Below, piece after piece: positions 35,708-43,828 of a DNA stretch of 64,000 nt. Within the stretch, counting starts at the first letter, position 1, and the number at the start of each line of letters is the position of its first letter. The position numbers and the translations under genes are program-made. The stretch comes from an uncultured Eubacteriales bacterium. Its GTDB lineage: Bacteria; Bacillota; Clostridia; Lachnospirales; Cellulosilyticaceae. The stretch is from contig URVM01000004.1 in the NCBI GenBank assembly GCA_900551325.1, positions 186,001-250,000 on the forward strand, written 5' to 3'. The notes beneath the pieces were generated by a model. That model searched no databases. It had not been told where the DNA came from and worked only from the letters and a program-made list of their open reading frames with translations.

Positions 35708-37186
35708 TTATAGGAAGTTGGTTACAACTTCTTTCATCTTATTTACTTCACATATAGTTTTATGCACAACTGGCATATTTTCAATATCTCTAATACCTTG
35801 TGGCATCTGCTCTTTTAAAAGGTTTTCCATTTCTTTTAATAGTTCAAAATCATTTTTTTCCTTGTACTCATCACCTAAAGCACCCATTACACTTCCTGTA
35901 AATTTATAAGGACTTGCAGTAGACGCAATAACTGCAGGTGTCATATCACCTGTTTCTTGCTTATAGTTTTCATACACTGCATAAGCAACAGCTGTATGTG
36001 TATCCATTAAATAGTTTTCTTCATTATAGACCTTCTTTATAGTATGTAAAGTTGTCTCATCATCTGCATAACCACCTACAAATAACTTCATATTTTCCTT
36101 CATCTCATCAGTAACTGTATAATAGCCTTCTGTCTTTAGCTGACACATAAGTTTTGTTACAAGTTCTGTATCTTCATTACTCATATGATAAAGGAAGCGC
36201 TCTAAGTTACTTGAAATTAAAATATCCATAGATGGTGAATTGGTTACAAAGAAATCACGTCTACGATCATATACACCTTTATCAAAGAACTCTGTAAGTA
36301 CATTATTCTTATTAGATGCACAAATAAACTTATTAATTGGTAGTCCCATAGATTTTGCATAAAATGCCGCTAAAATATTTCCAAAGTTTCCTGTTGGTAC
36401 AACTACATTCATGGGCTCCCCTAATTGTAGACTTCCTTCATTAACAAGTTGACTATAAGCATAGAAGTAATACACTACTTGCGGTACTAATCTTCCTATA
36501 TTAATAGAGTTCGCTGAAGAAAATACATATCCCTTTTGACTAAGTTCCTCTTCAAGGGCTTTATCTGCAAAAATTTCTTTAACGCCTGTTTGAGCATCAT
36601 CAAAATTTCCTTTAATACCTACTACACATGTATTATCACCTTTTTGTGTAGTCATTTGGCGTTTTTGTATATCACTTACACCCTCTTCTGGGAAAAACAC
36701 AATAATCTTAGTTCCAGCAACATTTGCAAATCCCTCTAAAGCAGCTTTACCTGTATCTCCTGATGTAGCTGTTAAAATAACAATTTCCTTTTCCTCACCT
36801 TCATAGCTTTTACTTGTAGTCATCAGATAAGGCAATATAGAAAGTGCCATATCTTTAAATGCTAAAGTTGGACCATGAAATAACTCTAGAAAATGTGCTG
36901 ACTCTATACTTTTTAAAGGTGCAATGGTTGGTGTATCAAATTTTTCATCATAAGCACGGCCTATACAACTTTTTAAATCCTCCTCTTTAAAATCTGGGAA
37001 AAATAAACTCATTACTCTATAAGCTAAGGTTTGATAGTCAAAATCAAGGATTTCACTTAGTTCAAAATCCATCTTTGGAAGTATTTTAGGTACAAAAAGG
37101 CCCCCTTCTTTAGAAATTCCTTGCAAAATAGCTTCTGTACTTGTAACATCTATGCTTTTATTTCTTGTACTCTCGTATCGGCTCAT
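35708..37186 (-). CDS. thrC: Threonine synthase
   Basis: 492 residues. PLP enzyme converting O-phospho-L-homoserine to threonine. The Schiff-base Lys111 lies in LAFKDMALS. The nucleotide-type loop TATSGDTGKAALEGF, the middle segment PTGNFGNILAAFYAKSMGLP and the Ser/Thr-rich C-terminal motif ASTASPYKF are all present. The length fits the long (yeast/E. coli-like) class. GAGGAGATG precedes the ATG. No other thr genes are adjacent, and no T-box leader is visible in the 200 bp upstream. Confidence 0.95.
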   Translation of the reverse strand: MSRYESTRNKSIDVTSTEAILQGISKEGGLFVPKILPKMDFELSEILDFDYQTLAYRVMSLFFPDFKEEDLKSCIGRAYDEKFDTPTIAPLKSIESAHFLELFHGPTLAFKDMALSILPYLMTTSKSYEGEEKEIVILTATSGDTGKAALEGFANVAGTKIIVFFPEEGVSDIQKRQMTTQKGDNTCVVGIKGNFDDAQTGVKEIFADKALEEELSQKGYVFSSANSINIGRLVPQVVYYFYAYSQLVNEGSLQLGEPMNVVVPTGNFGNILAAFYAKSMGLPINKFICASNKNNVLTEFFDKGVYDRRRDFFVTNSPSMDILISSNLERFLYHMSNEDTELVTKLMCQLKTEGYYTVTDEMKENMKLFVGGYADDETTLHTIKKVYNEENYLMDTHTAVAYAVYENYKQETGDMTPAVIASTASPYKFTGSVMGALGDEYKEKNDFELLKEMENLLKEQMPQGIRDIENMPVVHKTICEVNKMKEVVTNFL

Positions 37187-37312
37187 TTCATCATCTCCTC
37201 ATATCCTCTTAACAATCTATAAATGGATTATACCACACTTAAAATTAAAATATATGCAAAATATTATAGGTTTGTCATTCATATTTTTGAATAAATTACA
37301 CAATTACACTGT

Positions 37313-37341
37313 CACCTTTTGTCAGATTAACACATAGATTA
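37313..37341 (+). promoter_or_regulatory. Candidate sigma-K (mother-cell) promoter
   Basis: CACC at 37313-37316, a 16-bp spacer, then CATAGATTA at 37333-37341 match the Bacillus sigma-K consensus (AC at -35; CATAnnnTA at -10). It stands just upstream of two Cys-rich coat-like genes, which are the type of gene sigma-K controls. Confidence 0.5.
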
Positions 37342-37342
37342 T

Positions 37343-37382
37343 AGTAGGGAATTTATAGAAAGAGATTAAAGAATTCCCTACT
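37343..37382 (+). promoter_or_regulatory. Inverted repeat in the leader of the Cys-rich pair
   Basis: AGTAGGGAATT (37343-37353) and AATTCCCTACT (37372-37382), 11 perfect pairs around 18 bases. It ends 8 bp before the GGAGG of the first coat-like gene. It could be a 5' mRNA-stabilising hairpin or an operator. Confidence 0.5.
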
Positions 37383-37404
37383 TTGTCTATAGGAGGAATT
37401 GCTT

Positions 37405-37599
37405 ATGTCATTTTGTTATTCTGATAGTTTATGCCATCTCGTCGGCCAGAAGGCTATTATTCATAGTGGGTGCAACCGTTATAGAGTTTTCATTTGTAAT
37501 ATAACTCCTTGTTATGTAAAAGCTATAGAAATCTGTTCTGGTCATATTAAAATCTTCAATATGTGTCACATAGATCTTATTGAAGATTGCTGCTGTTAA
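37405..37599 (+). CDS. Small Cys-rich coat-like protein (SH3/Sm-like)
   Basis: 64 residues from ATG 37405, behind AGGAGG. Eight Cys, ending CCC. Beta-rich pattern LVGQKAIIHSG...YRVFICNI.PCYVKAIEICSGHIKIFNMCHIDLI. This closely parallels the last 50 residues of the next gene product (LIGKKVFICLE...GKIIYINIDSIVSF), the pattern of small Sm/SH3-like spore-coat domains. Probably a disulfide-linked spore surface protein; function inferred from composition, promoter and neighbour. Confidence 0.65.
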   Translation: MSFCYSDSLCHLVGQKAIIHSGCNRYRVFICNITPCYVKAIEICSGHIKIFNMCHIDLIEDCCC

Positions 37600-37611
37600 G
37601 GGGGGATATAA

Positions 37612-38115
37612 ATGAGTAATGCTTATGGTAATTGGGAGGAATTTTGTCCTCGTGAAGAATTCTGTCCATTAGAAGATTGTTGCCGTCGTCCGGCACCTCG
37701 TCCTTGCCCAAGGCCTAGACCTTGCCATGAACCTAGACCTTGCTGTGAATCTAGACCTTGTCGTGAACCTAGACCTTGCTGCCAAGAAGAAGAAAACCTT
37801 TTTACCTGTTGCAGACCTAGACCATGTTGCTGCAATACTTGCCATCCCTGTCCTTGCGAAAAAGACTGTGAAAACCTATACGTTTCTCCAGATCGTATAG
37901 AATGTGATTGTGGCTGCAACTGTGGTTGCGACTCATTAGCAAGTGAATTACGCAGACTAATCGGCAAAAAAGTATTCATTTGCTTAGAGCGCAAACGCGG
38001 TACCGTATGTATTTTAGGTGTTGATAGCAAATGTGTGAAAGCCCTTGTAGTCGGCTGTGGCAAAATTATTTATATTAACATTGATAGTATTGTAAGTTTT
38101 AAAGAAATTTGTTAG
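37612..38115 (+). CDS. Cys/Pro/Arg-rich spore-coat-like protein
   Basis: 167 residues in two parts. Residues 1-105 are low-complexity: repeated CxEPRPC units (CHEPRPCC, CREPRPCC, CRPRPCC) and CxC runs. Residues 110-167 form the same SH3/Sm-like unit as the preceding 64-residue protein. About one residue in five is Cys, so extensive disulfide or metal cross-linking is expected, as for coat or exosporium proteins. A 12-bp gap with GGGGGG precedes the ATG, so the pair is one operon. A Gln-rich frame on the other strand is a shadow of the repeats. Confidence 0.72.
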   Translation: MSNAYGNWEEFCPREEFCPLEDCCRRPAPRPCPRPRPCHEPRPCCESRPCREPRPCCQEEENLFTCCRPRPCCCNTCHPCPCEKDCENLYVSPDRIECDCGCNCGCDSLASELRRLIGKKVFICLERKRGTVCILGVDSKCVKALVVGCGKIIYINIDSIVSFKEIC

Positions 38116-38137
38116 ATGATGAGAAAATATATAATTA

Positions 38138-38177
38138 AGAGAACCACTACACCCGATTGGTGTAGTGGTTCTCTTTT
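38138..38177 (+). terminator. Terminator of the Cys-rich operon
   Basis: GAGAACCACTACACC and GGTGTAGTGGTTCTC arms, followed by TTTT on the + strand. Confidence 0.9.
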
Positions 38178-38193
38178 GCTCTTAGTCTACTTT

Positions 38194-38397
38194 GGGTCCC
38201 GCGTGGCTGTATTCTCCTTCACCTGCTTCACTACGTGTTCAGAGAAATGTAGCTCATTCTAAAATGATAACGCCACAAACTCACTTCGCTACGCTTCGTT
38301 CAGACAGTGCGGCTAAAACCATCATTTTTTCATTTCGAACATTTCTTAACTGAACACTCCGTAGGCAGGTTCCGGAGAACACATCCCCACGTTACCC
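38194..38397 (-). repeat. MITE-like palindromic repeat, type 2
   Basis: About 204 bp with imperfect terminal inverted repeats: GGGTCCCGCGTGGCTGTATTCTCC at the left, and at the right the reverse complement of GGGTAACGTGGGGATGTGTTCTCC. Read on the minus strand it matches the outer parts of the repeat at 54284-54704 (AGTGTT.A.TTAAGAAATGT and TACATTTCTCT.AACAC). It carries the core shared by all repeats here (TTAGCC...GAGTTT.TGGCGTT, at 38269-38317). No coding capacity. Confidence 0.7.
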
Positions 38398-38568
38398 TAT
38401 CCAAGTCCTCCAAATACTAAAAGAAAAAGTACAGCTTTATATCATTCAATATATTATTTAAATATTTAATAAAAACCAATATTTAATCGAAATAGTTAGA
38501 TTATTAATATAAACTTATACATAATAATTTATAAGGTAACTATTTCATAATTTTAGGAGGAATTTAAA

Positions 38569-38766
38569 ATGGAAAAGTATGAGTATTATACTACTGTTTA
38601 TGAAACAAAAGGGTTTTGGGGTGGTTCAGTTGATGTAAATGAATTTCAAAAAGAACTTAATGAGCTAGGTAGCAAAGGATGGGAATTAGTAAGTAGTGTT
38701 TCAACAGCACAAAATCAAGGTGCCTCTAAAAATATCATATGTATATTTAAGCGTAAAAAAATATAA
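38569..38766 (+). CDS. DUF4177 domain-containing protein
   Basis: 65 residues: MEKYEYYTTVYE...., a beta strand, then a helix LNELGSKGWELVSSVS and a final strand NIICIFKRKK. The GWELVS.. motif defines DUF4177, a small family of unknown function common in Firmicutes. AGGAGG before the ATG. Single gene. Confidence 0.82.
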   Translation: MEKYEYYTTVYETKGFWGGSVDVNEFQKELNELGSKGWELVSSVSTAQNQGASKNIICIFKRKKI

Positions 38767-38790
38767 TGTAGGATCTAAATCTCAATAATT

Positions 38791-38846
38791 ATCTTAATTT
38801 ATCAATATTAAAGATTAGTTCGATATATAAGAATATGCTATACTCA
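38791..38846 (+). promoter_or_regulatory. Promoter region A, shared with the GNAT gene downstream
   Basis: ATCTTAATTTATCAATATTAAAG followed by TAGTTCGATATATAAGAATATGCTATACTCA, with a TATACT-type -10 element. A near copy stands at 39556-39613 before the acetyltransferase gene. Confidence 0.5.
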
Positions 38847-38903
38847 GTCTAAGCGATTAGATATTTTATTAATCGATAAATTAAAGTTCAAGGGGGATAA
38901 AAT

Positions 38904-39362
38904 ATGAACGTATATGAAAAGAGTATTCAGGTATTAACAGAACTGTTTAGTAAAGATTTTACATTTTCCTTAGCTACAGTACAAGGGGATACTCCAGTTG
39001 TTAGAGTAGTTGATACTTATTATGATAATAATGTATTTTGGATTGTTACTTATGCAAACACTAATAAAGTAAAAGAAATTACAGCAAATCCAAAAGTTGC
39101 ATTATGCAATGATTTTTATTCATTTAAAGGAAAAGCATTCAATGTAGGACATCCATTACATAAAGATAACCAAGAGATAAGAGAAAAGTTAATCGAAGTA
39201 TTCAAACCATGGTATTTTGCACATAACGATGAAAATGATGAAGACATGTGCTATGTAAAAGTTGAATTGGAGTACGGATTCTTTTATCAAGATAGAAAAG
39301 GATATCAAGTTGACTTTATAAATAAAACTGCAGAAGAGTTTCCTTTTAACGTGGATATTTAA
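38904..39362 (+). CDS. Pyridoxamine 5'-phosphate oxidase-like (split-barrel flavin) protein
   Basis: 152 residues of the PNPOx-like split-barrel family: FTFSLATVQGDTPVVRVVDTYYDNNVFWIVTYANTNKVKEITANPKVALC is the FMN-binding barrel, and the C-terminal half completes it (CYVKVELEYGFFYQ). It probably binds FMN or F420-type flavin; the small size argues against true PdxH. AAGGGGGAT precedes the ATG. Its promoter region is a near copy of that of the GNAT gene at 39661. Confidence 0.8.
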   Translation: MNVYEKSIQVLTELFSKDFTFSLATVQGDTPVVRVVDTYYDNNVFWIVTYANTNKVKEITANPKVALCNDFYSFKGKAFNVGHPLHKDNQEIREKLIEVFKPWYFAHNDENDEDMCYVKVELEYGFFYQDRKGYQVDFINKTAEEFPFNVDI

Positions 39363-39555
39363 ACTATGAAATAATATCAAATCTGTCCATAGGCTATAAG
39401 GAATCGCCTAGACTAAACAATAAATTATTTGTTTAGTTAATCTACCCTTTTTTATAGGGCAAGTTAGTCTATGAACTTATTTGAAATATGCATTAATTAT
39501 TCAAAATGAAATCCAATACCTTATATATCTCCTTTCAATCTTAACTTGTAAATTT

Positions 39556-39613
39556 ATCTTAATTCAATAAATAATAAACACTAGTTCAATATATAATGAA
39601 TGTGATATACTCA
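39556..39613 (+). promoter_or_regulatory. Promoter region B, copy of region A
   Basis: ATCTTAATTCAATAAATAATAAACAC followed by TAGTTCAATATATAATGAATGTGATATACTCA, over 80% identical to 38816-38846 in its second half, with TATACT as -10. Suggests joint control of the PNPOx-like and GNAT genes or a duplication. Confidence 0.5.
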
Positions 39614-39660
39614 TGTTAAAAATAGATATTCCGATAGATTAGATGTTTGGAGGGAAGTAT

Positions 39661-40098
39661 ATGATTATATTGAGAGAAATTGACCAATCTAACTTTAATG
39701 AGTGTATGGATTTGGAACGTAAAAGCCAGAAATATGTTGGGGATGCACCATATGTGTTAGCTGAGGCTTACATCTATAGACAACATTCAACTGCATACGG
39801 GATTTATAATGATGAGCAGATGGTTGGATTAGTGACTTTAAGAGATAGGCCTACTCTACAAAAATATAGTTTCACAGATTTATTTATTGCCGATAATTAT
39901 CAAAACAAAGGTTATGCCAAAGAAGCTGTTAAGAAAATTATAGAAAAATTCAAGTTAGAAGGTAAAGCTAATGCAATCAATATATGTGTGCATGAAACAA
40001 ATGATATTGCTTTAAAAATCTATAAAGATTGCGGTTTTACAGAAATCAAAAGAGCTACATGGGATAATAGTTTTATTGAATGTTCAATAGCTATATAA
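39661..40098 (+). CDS. GNAT family N-acetyltransferase
   Basis: 145 residues from ATG 39661, which has GGAGGGAAG upstream; the frame opens 18 bases earlier. The GNAT core is FTDLFIADNYQNKGYAKEAVKKII (acetyl-CoA loop QNKGYA) followed by ICVHETNDIALKIYKDCGF. It resembles diamine/spermidine-type acetyltransferases (MIILREIDQSNFNECMDL). Substrate not proven. Confidence 0.87.
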   Translation: MIILREIDQSNFNECMDLERKSQKYVGDAPYVLAEAYIYRQHSTAYGIYNDEQMVGLVTLRDRPTLQKYSFTDLFIADNYQNKGYAKEAVKKIIEKFKLEGKANAINICVHETNDIALKIYKDCGFTEIKRATWDNSFIECSIAI

Positions 40099-40150
40099 CT
40101 CATCTAATAAGTAAATTTCAAACTAAACAAATAGTAATTCTTGATATCCA

Positions 40151-40178
40151 CCTCACTAATTTAAACAGTGAGGTTTTT
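40151..40178 (+). terminator. Terminator of the acetyltransferase gene
   Basis: CCTCACT and AGTGAGG arms with a nine-base loop and TTTTT after it. Confidence 0.8.
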
Positions 40179-40275
40179 AAATTTCATCTTTTCCTTACCT
40201 AACCAAACTTAGATTCTATCAATACAAGAGTCCTATACAGATTTATGCCCCATAACTTGGATGGTATATAGACTA

Positions 40276-40525
40276 GAATTACTATCTCCTCAAAACCTCA
40301 AAAAGGTAGAAGGCTGGCTGTGGCTCCTCCGAAAGCGGCTTATGGAGGTAGCTTAGAGGTTGTTAATGAGTGAGGGAACAAGGTACTTAGCGAATTGTTT
40401 GAACGAAGTGAGTTTTTCGCGTTCTTGTACCTCCGAATTTACAGCCTCTTAGCTACTGGAAGTGGAAGCTGGAGGAGGAGTTACAGCTAGACTGATACCT
40501 ACACAGACTAGAGAGATAGTAATTC
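40276..40525 (-). repeat. MITE-like palindromic repeat, type 1
   Basis: 250 bp bounded by inverted ends GAATTACTATCTC (40276-40288) and its complement (40513-40525). On the minus strand it matches the repeat at 51607-51878 along most of its length (TCCTCC.AGCTTCCACTTCC.GTAGCTAAGAGGCTGTAAATTCG, CTCACTCATTAACA..CTCTAAGC.ACCTCCATAAGCCGCTT). The two halves are partly complementary, so it can form a long hairpin. Shared core at 40387-40424. Confidence 0.75.
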
Positions 40526-40561
40526 GAATCTAAAAACAATTTGAACCTAAATTCTAATCAC

Positions 40562-40593
40562 AAAAAGTGGCTGCCTTCTGGCAGCCACTTTTT
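40562..40593. terminator. Terminator of the NADH oxidase gene
   Basis: AAAAAGTGGCTGCC and GGCAGCCACTTTTT, a perfect 14-pair hairpin with A and T runs at its ends, usable in both directions. Confidence 0.88.
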
Positions 40594-40687
40594 ACGTTCA
40601 TATATTTACGAAAGAGAGAGGGTTACGAGTATTTTACATACTCATGGCATTTTTATGACATTGTTTGTGACATTATAAAGCTCTAGT

Positions 40688-42025
40688 CTATTGTTCTAAT
40701 GCTTTAAGTGCTACTAAGTTTAGTAGACTCCATGGTTTGTTATAATGTGGTTGGAAGAAAAAGTCTGTCATAGCTAATTCTTCTATAGTCATTTTGTTTT
40801 GAATCACAACTGAAAGTGTGTTCATTAACTGTGTTAAATCATAGGTAGACAGAATTTGTCCTCCGAGTACGCGATGTGTCTCATTATCATACACCAATTT
40901 AATTAATGCCTCTTCATGAGTTGGCATAAATTCTGGTCTGTAAGCATCGCATAATTCAACTGATTTTACATCATAGGAAGTTGTAGCTTTAGCTACTTCT
41001 TCTGTAAGCCCCGTAGATGCAATATTCCAGTCATAAATTTTAATACCTGAAGTTCCTTGTGTACCCATGTACTTAAGGGTTGGAGACACAAGATTCATAG
41101 CTACTAACGTTCCCATGCGTACTGCATTAGTAGCTAGTGGTATATAACGACTATCTTCAGCTGGGTTATAGTTTACAACACAGCAATCCCCTGCTGCAAA
41201 AACATCTTCTGCACTTGTATGCATATATTCGTCAATAAGGATTGCTCCGTTTGGTAGCATATCTACTTGACCATTTAGTAAACTTGTATTTGGTTTAAAT
41301 CCAATACAAAGTACAACTAAATCTGCTTCGTAAGTTTCTTTGTCTGTTACAACAGCACTTACTTTTCCATCATTACCTTCAAAACGTACTACTTTTTCAC
41401 CTGTAGCAAGTTTTACACCATGAGCTTTAAACGCTTCTTCTGCTCTATCTGTGAAAGAAGCATCTAAGTATTTACTCATAATGCGTGTTTCTGCATCAAT
41501 TAAGGTAGTTTCTTTTCCAAGAATTTGGAATGCTTCTGCAAGCTCTACCCCAATGTATCCAGCACCAATAACTACGATACGATTAGCTTTTTTTGCTTTT
41601 TCGATAATCGCTTGTGAGTGGTTATAGTTTTTAGATAGTACTATATTTTCAAGATCAATACCTTGAATTGGCGGTACGATAGGCCAAGATCCTAAAGTAA
41701 CAATGAGTTTATCATAGTTATCTTCAAAAACTTCATTGGTATTTAAATCTTTTATCTCTAATGTTTTAGTTTTTACATTTACATTTATCACTTCATGTTC
41801 CATTTTTGTAGTCACACCTAGGGCATTTAATCCTTCTGGTGAGTTGTAGAATAATCCTTTAGGATCTTTAACAACATCTGCTACATGAAGAGCAATCCCA
41901 CATGATAAAAAGGAAATATTATTGTTTTTCTCATAAACTGTAATTTCAGCATTTGGATAAAGTTTTTTCGCATTAACAATGGCAGCTGTTCCTGCATGTG
42001 TACATCCGATTACAATAATTTTCAT
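40688..42025 (-). CDS. nox: NADH oxidase / CoA-disulfide reductase family flavoprotein
   Basis: 445 residues. FAD-binding motif IVIGCTHAGTAAI at the start, redox-active Cys42 in FLSCGIAL, NAD-binding motif VVIGAGYIGVELAEAFQ near 155, FAD motif DVFAAGDCC and the C-terminal dimerisation domain. The single active Cys (cysteine-sulfenic type) marks H2O-forming NADH oxidases and CoA-disulfide reductases. Removes oxygen at the cost of NADH in anaerobes. Monocistronic. Confidence 0.88.
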   Translation of the reverse strand: MKIIVIGCTHAGTAAIVNAKKLYPNAEITVYEKNNNISFLSCGIALHVADVVKDPKGLFYNSPEGLNALGVTTKMEHEVINVNVKTKTLEIKDLNTNEVFEDNYDKLIVTLGSWPIVPPIQGIDLENIVLSKNYNHSQAIIEKAKKANRIVVIGAGYIGVELAEAFQILGKETTLIDAETRIMSKYLDASFTDRAEEAFKAHGVKLATGEKVVRFEGNDGKVSAVVTDKETYEADLVVLCIGFKPNTSLLNGQVDMLPNGAILIDEYMHTSAEDVFAAGDCCVVNYNPAEDSRYIPLATNAVRMGTLVAMNLVSPTLKYMGTQGTSGIKIYDWNIASTGLTEEVAKATTSYDVKSVELCDAYRPEFMPTHEEALIKLVYDNETHRVLGGQILSTYDLTQLMNTLSVVIQNKMTIEELAMTDFFFQPHYNKPWSLLNLVALKALEQ

Positions 42026-42263
42026 ATGGCAACATCCTCTAAAAGTTATTTTGTATTATTTTATGTTCTTTTTCATTATACTATACTTTTAACTTATAAT
42101 CAATTAATAATTGTTATTTGTTATTATTTTTTTATATAAATTTTTATTAAACTTACTTTAGAGTCTTAATCAATTAAATAAGCTACTTTATTTTCATATA
42201 TAATAAGTATTTTTCAAACTAGGAAAATAGTACTTTGTATAATCTATATTTTAAGCAATAAAA
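42026..42263. other. AT-rich intergenic region
   Basis: About 240 bp of very AT-rich DNA upstream of the NADH oxidase gene. It must hold that gene's promoter, but no element stands out. No coding frame seen. Confidence 0.4.
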
Positions 42264-42313
42264 AATAGATATAAGATAGATAGTTCCATGGAGCTATCTA
42301 TTTTATATCTATT
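42264..42313 (-). terminator. Terminator of hpt
   Basis: AATAGATATAA.ATAGATAG and CTATCTAT.TTATATCTATT arms around a short CCATGG-containing loop, 27 bp past the hpt stop. Confidence 0.75.
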
Positions 42314-42340
42314 AAATTTATCTAGTTTCTTCTATATATA

Positions 42341-42880
42341 TTATTTTTCATATACTTCTGGTTTTAAAATTCCTACATAAGGTAAGTTACGGTAACCTTC
42401 TGCATAGTCAATACCGTAGCCTACAATGAATTCATCTGGCATTTCAAATCCAACATAGTCAACGTCTACTTCTACTTTACGTCCTGATGGTTTATCTAAA
42501 AGTGTGCAAAGCTTAATGCTTGCTGGCTTTCTCATTTTAAGCATTTCAGTTAAGTATTTAAGTGTTAAACCACTATCTATAATATCTTCTACAATGAGTA
42601 CGTGTTTATCACTAATGCTTTGTTCTATATCTTTTATGATTTTAACAACACCTGTAGATTCTGTAGCATTACCATAACTTGATACAATCATAAAGTCTAT
42701 ATTTAAAGGTATTTGAATTTGTCTGATTAAATCACTCATAAATACACTTGAGCCTTTCAAAATGCCTACTACAAGTAAATCTTTTCCTTCGTATTCAGCT
42801 GTAATAGCATCTCCTAATTCTTTTACTCTCACCTTGAGTTCTTCTTCTGTCACGAGTACACGTGCGATATCGTTTTGCAT
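42341..42880 (-). CDS. hpt: Hypoxanthine phosphoribosyltransferase
   Basis: 179 residues from ATG 42880 with GAGGTGG upstream; the longer frame starts in that site. The PRPP-binding motif VLIVEDIIDSGLTLKYL, the flexible-loop SSYGNATES region and the purine-contact segment VDYVGFEMPDEFIVGYG are all present. Salvages hypoxanthine and guanine to IMP and GMP. Normal length. Followed by its own terminator. Confidence 0.95.
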   Translation of the reverse strand: MQNDIARVLVTEEELKVRVKELGDAITAEYEGKDLLVVGILKGSSVFMSDLIRQIQIPLNIDFMIVSSYGNATESTGVVKIIKDIEQSISDKHVLIVEDIIDSGLTLKYLTEMLKMRKPASIKLCTLLDKPSGRKVEVDVDYVGFEMPDEFIVGYGIDYAEGYRNLPYVGILKPEVYEK

Positions 42881-42993
42881 CCTTGTCCACCTCATATTTG
42901 TCTTTTCATAAATTCATTATAGCAAAAGGTAGAGTTAAACTCAAACAAAATTTATCATAATTAATATAATGTTCGATTTATGTGTACAATTAT

Positions 42994-43797
42994 TTATAGA
43001 TGTTTAAAAATAGGCTTTCCTTCTTCAAAAGTTGCATAGTACTTAAAGCCTATATTTTTGAGCATGGCTGCTGCTTCTTCCCATAAAAAACCTACATGTT
43101 TATTTTGATGGCTATCAGAACCAATAGTAATAATTTCTCCACCCATTTTTGCATATTGTCTTAAAACAGGTATTTGTGGATTGAAATGGCCAAGTCCATA
43201 TCGTATACCAGAGGTATTCACTTCAAGTCCTTTACCCTTTTCAACAAGAAGCCTTAAAATCTCAGTAATTTGATCCCAATAATCCTGTGTATCTAAAATC
43301 TTTACTGGATAATCACCATAACGGTTCACATAGTCTAAATGACCATAAACATTAAAATGATCAAAGTTTTTAAGCGTATCTATTACATGTTCAAAATATG
43401 TTGTATAAGCTTCTTTTTGAGTCTTCCCTTTAAAAAAGCCACCATAATAAAGTTCTTGTTCTTCACAGGTATGTGTAGAACAAATAATAAAATCAAAAGG
43501 CTTATCTTGAAGAAGGGTATTAATTTCCTTCTTATAACGTGTTTCAAAACCTACTTCTACACCTAAACGAATAGAAATTTTATCTCTATATTGCTCCTTA
43601 TAAGATAAGATGGTTTGAATATATTTATTTAAATCTAGTGTCGGTTCACCTTTATTATTTATAATTTCAAATTCAAAATGATCTGTTAGAGCTATTTCAT
43701 TAAAGCCTTTTTTAATGGCTGTTTCTATCTGACTTTCTATACTTGCATTACAGTCTAGAGAGAAGGCTGTATGCATATGATAATCTGCTTTATACAT
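42994..43797 (-). CDS. hisJ: PHP-family histidinol-phosphatase
   Basis: 267 residues from ATG 43797, which has AAGGAGAAAA upstream. PHP metal site: DYHMHTAFSLDC at the N-terminus, ALTDHFEF, RLGVEVGFE, ICSTHTCEE, YGHLDYVNRYG and ITIGSDSHQNKHVG. These are the usual ligands for three metals. HisJ makes histidinol from its phosphate, though no other his genes are adjacent and the family includes other phosphoesterases. The ORF overlaps upstream with the flavoprotein gene, but the chosen start leaves a 31-bp gap. Confidence 0.83.
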   Translation of the reverse strand: MYKADYHMHTAFSLDCNASIESQIETAIKKGFNEIALTDHFEFEIINNKGEPTLDLNKYIQTILSYKEQYRDKISIRLGVEVGFETRYKKEINTLLQDKPFDFIICSTHTCEEQELYYGGFFKGKTQKEAYTTYFEHVIDTLKNFDHFNVYGHLDYVNRYGDYPVKILDTQDYWDQITEILRLLVEKGKGLEVNTSGIRYGLGHFNPQIPVLRQYAKMGGEIITIGSDSHQNKHVGFLWEEAAAMLKNIGFKYYATFEEGKPIFKHL

Positions 43798-43828
43798 GAT
43801 TTTCTCCTTCCAAGTGCCTAGGTAAGTG

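Noticed and set aside
37187..37404. Possible T-box leader for threonine synthase
   Set aside because: No GGTGG-type T-box sequence or specifier stem could be found upstream of thrC; only promoter-like AT-rich DNA.
37623..38063. Gln-rich 146-residue frame on the minus strand
   Set aside because: Shadow of the CxEPRPC repeats; codon pattern and lack of ribosome site argue against it.
40276..40525. CRISPR-like or rRNA-like element
   Set aside because: No regularly spaced short repeats; the similarity is to the other palindromic repeats in this window.
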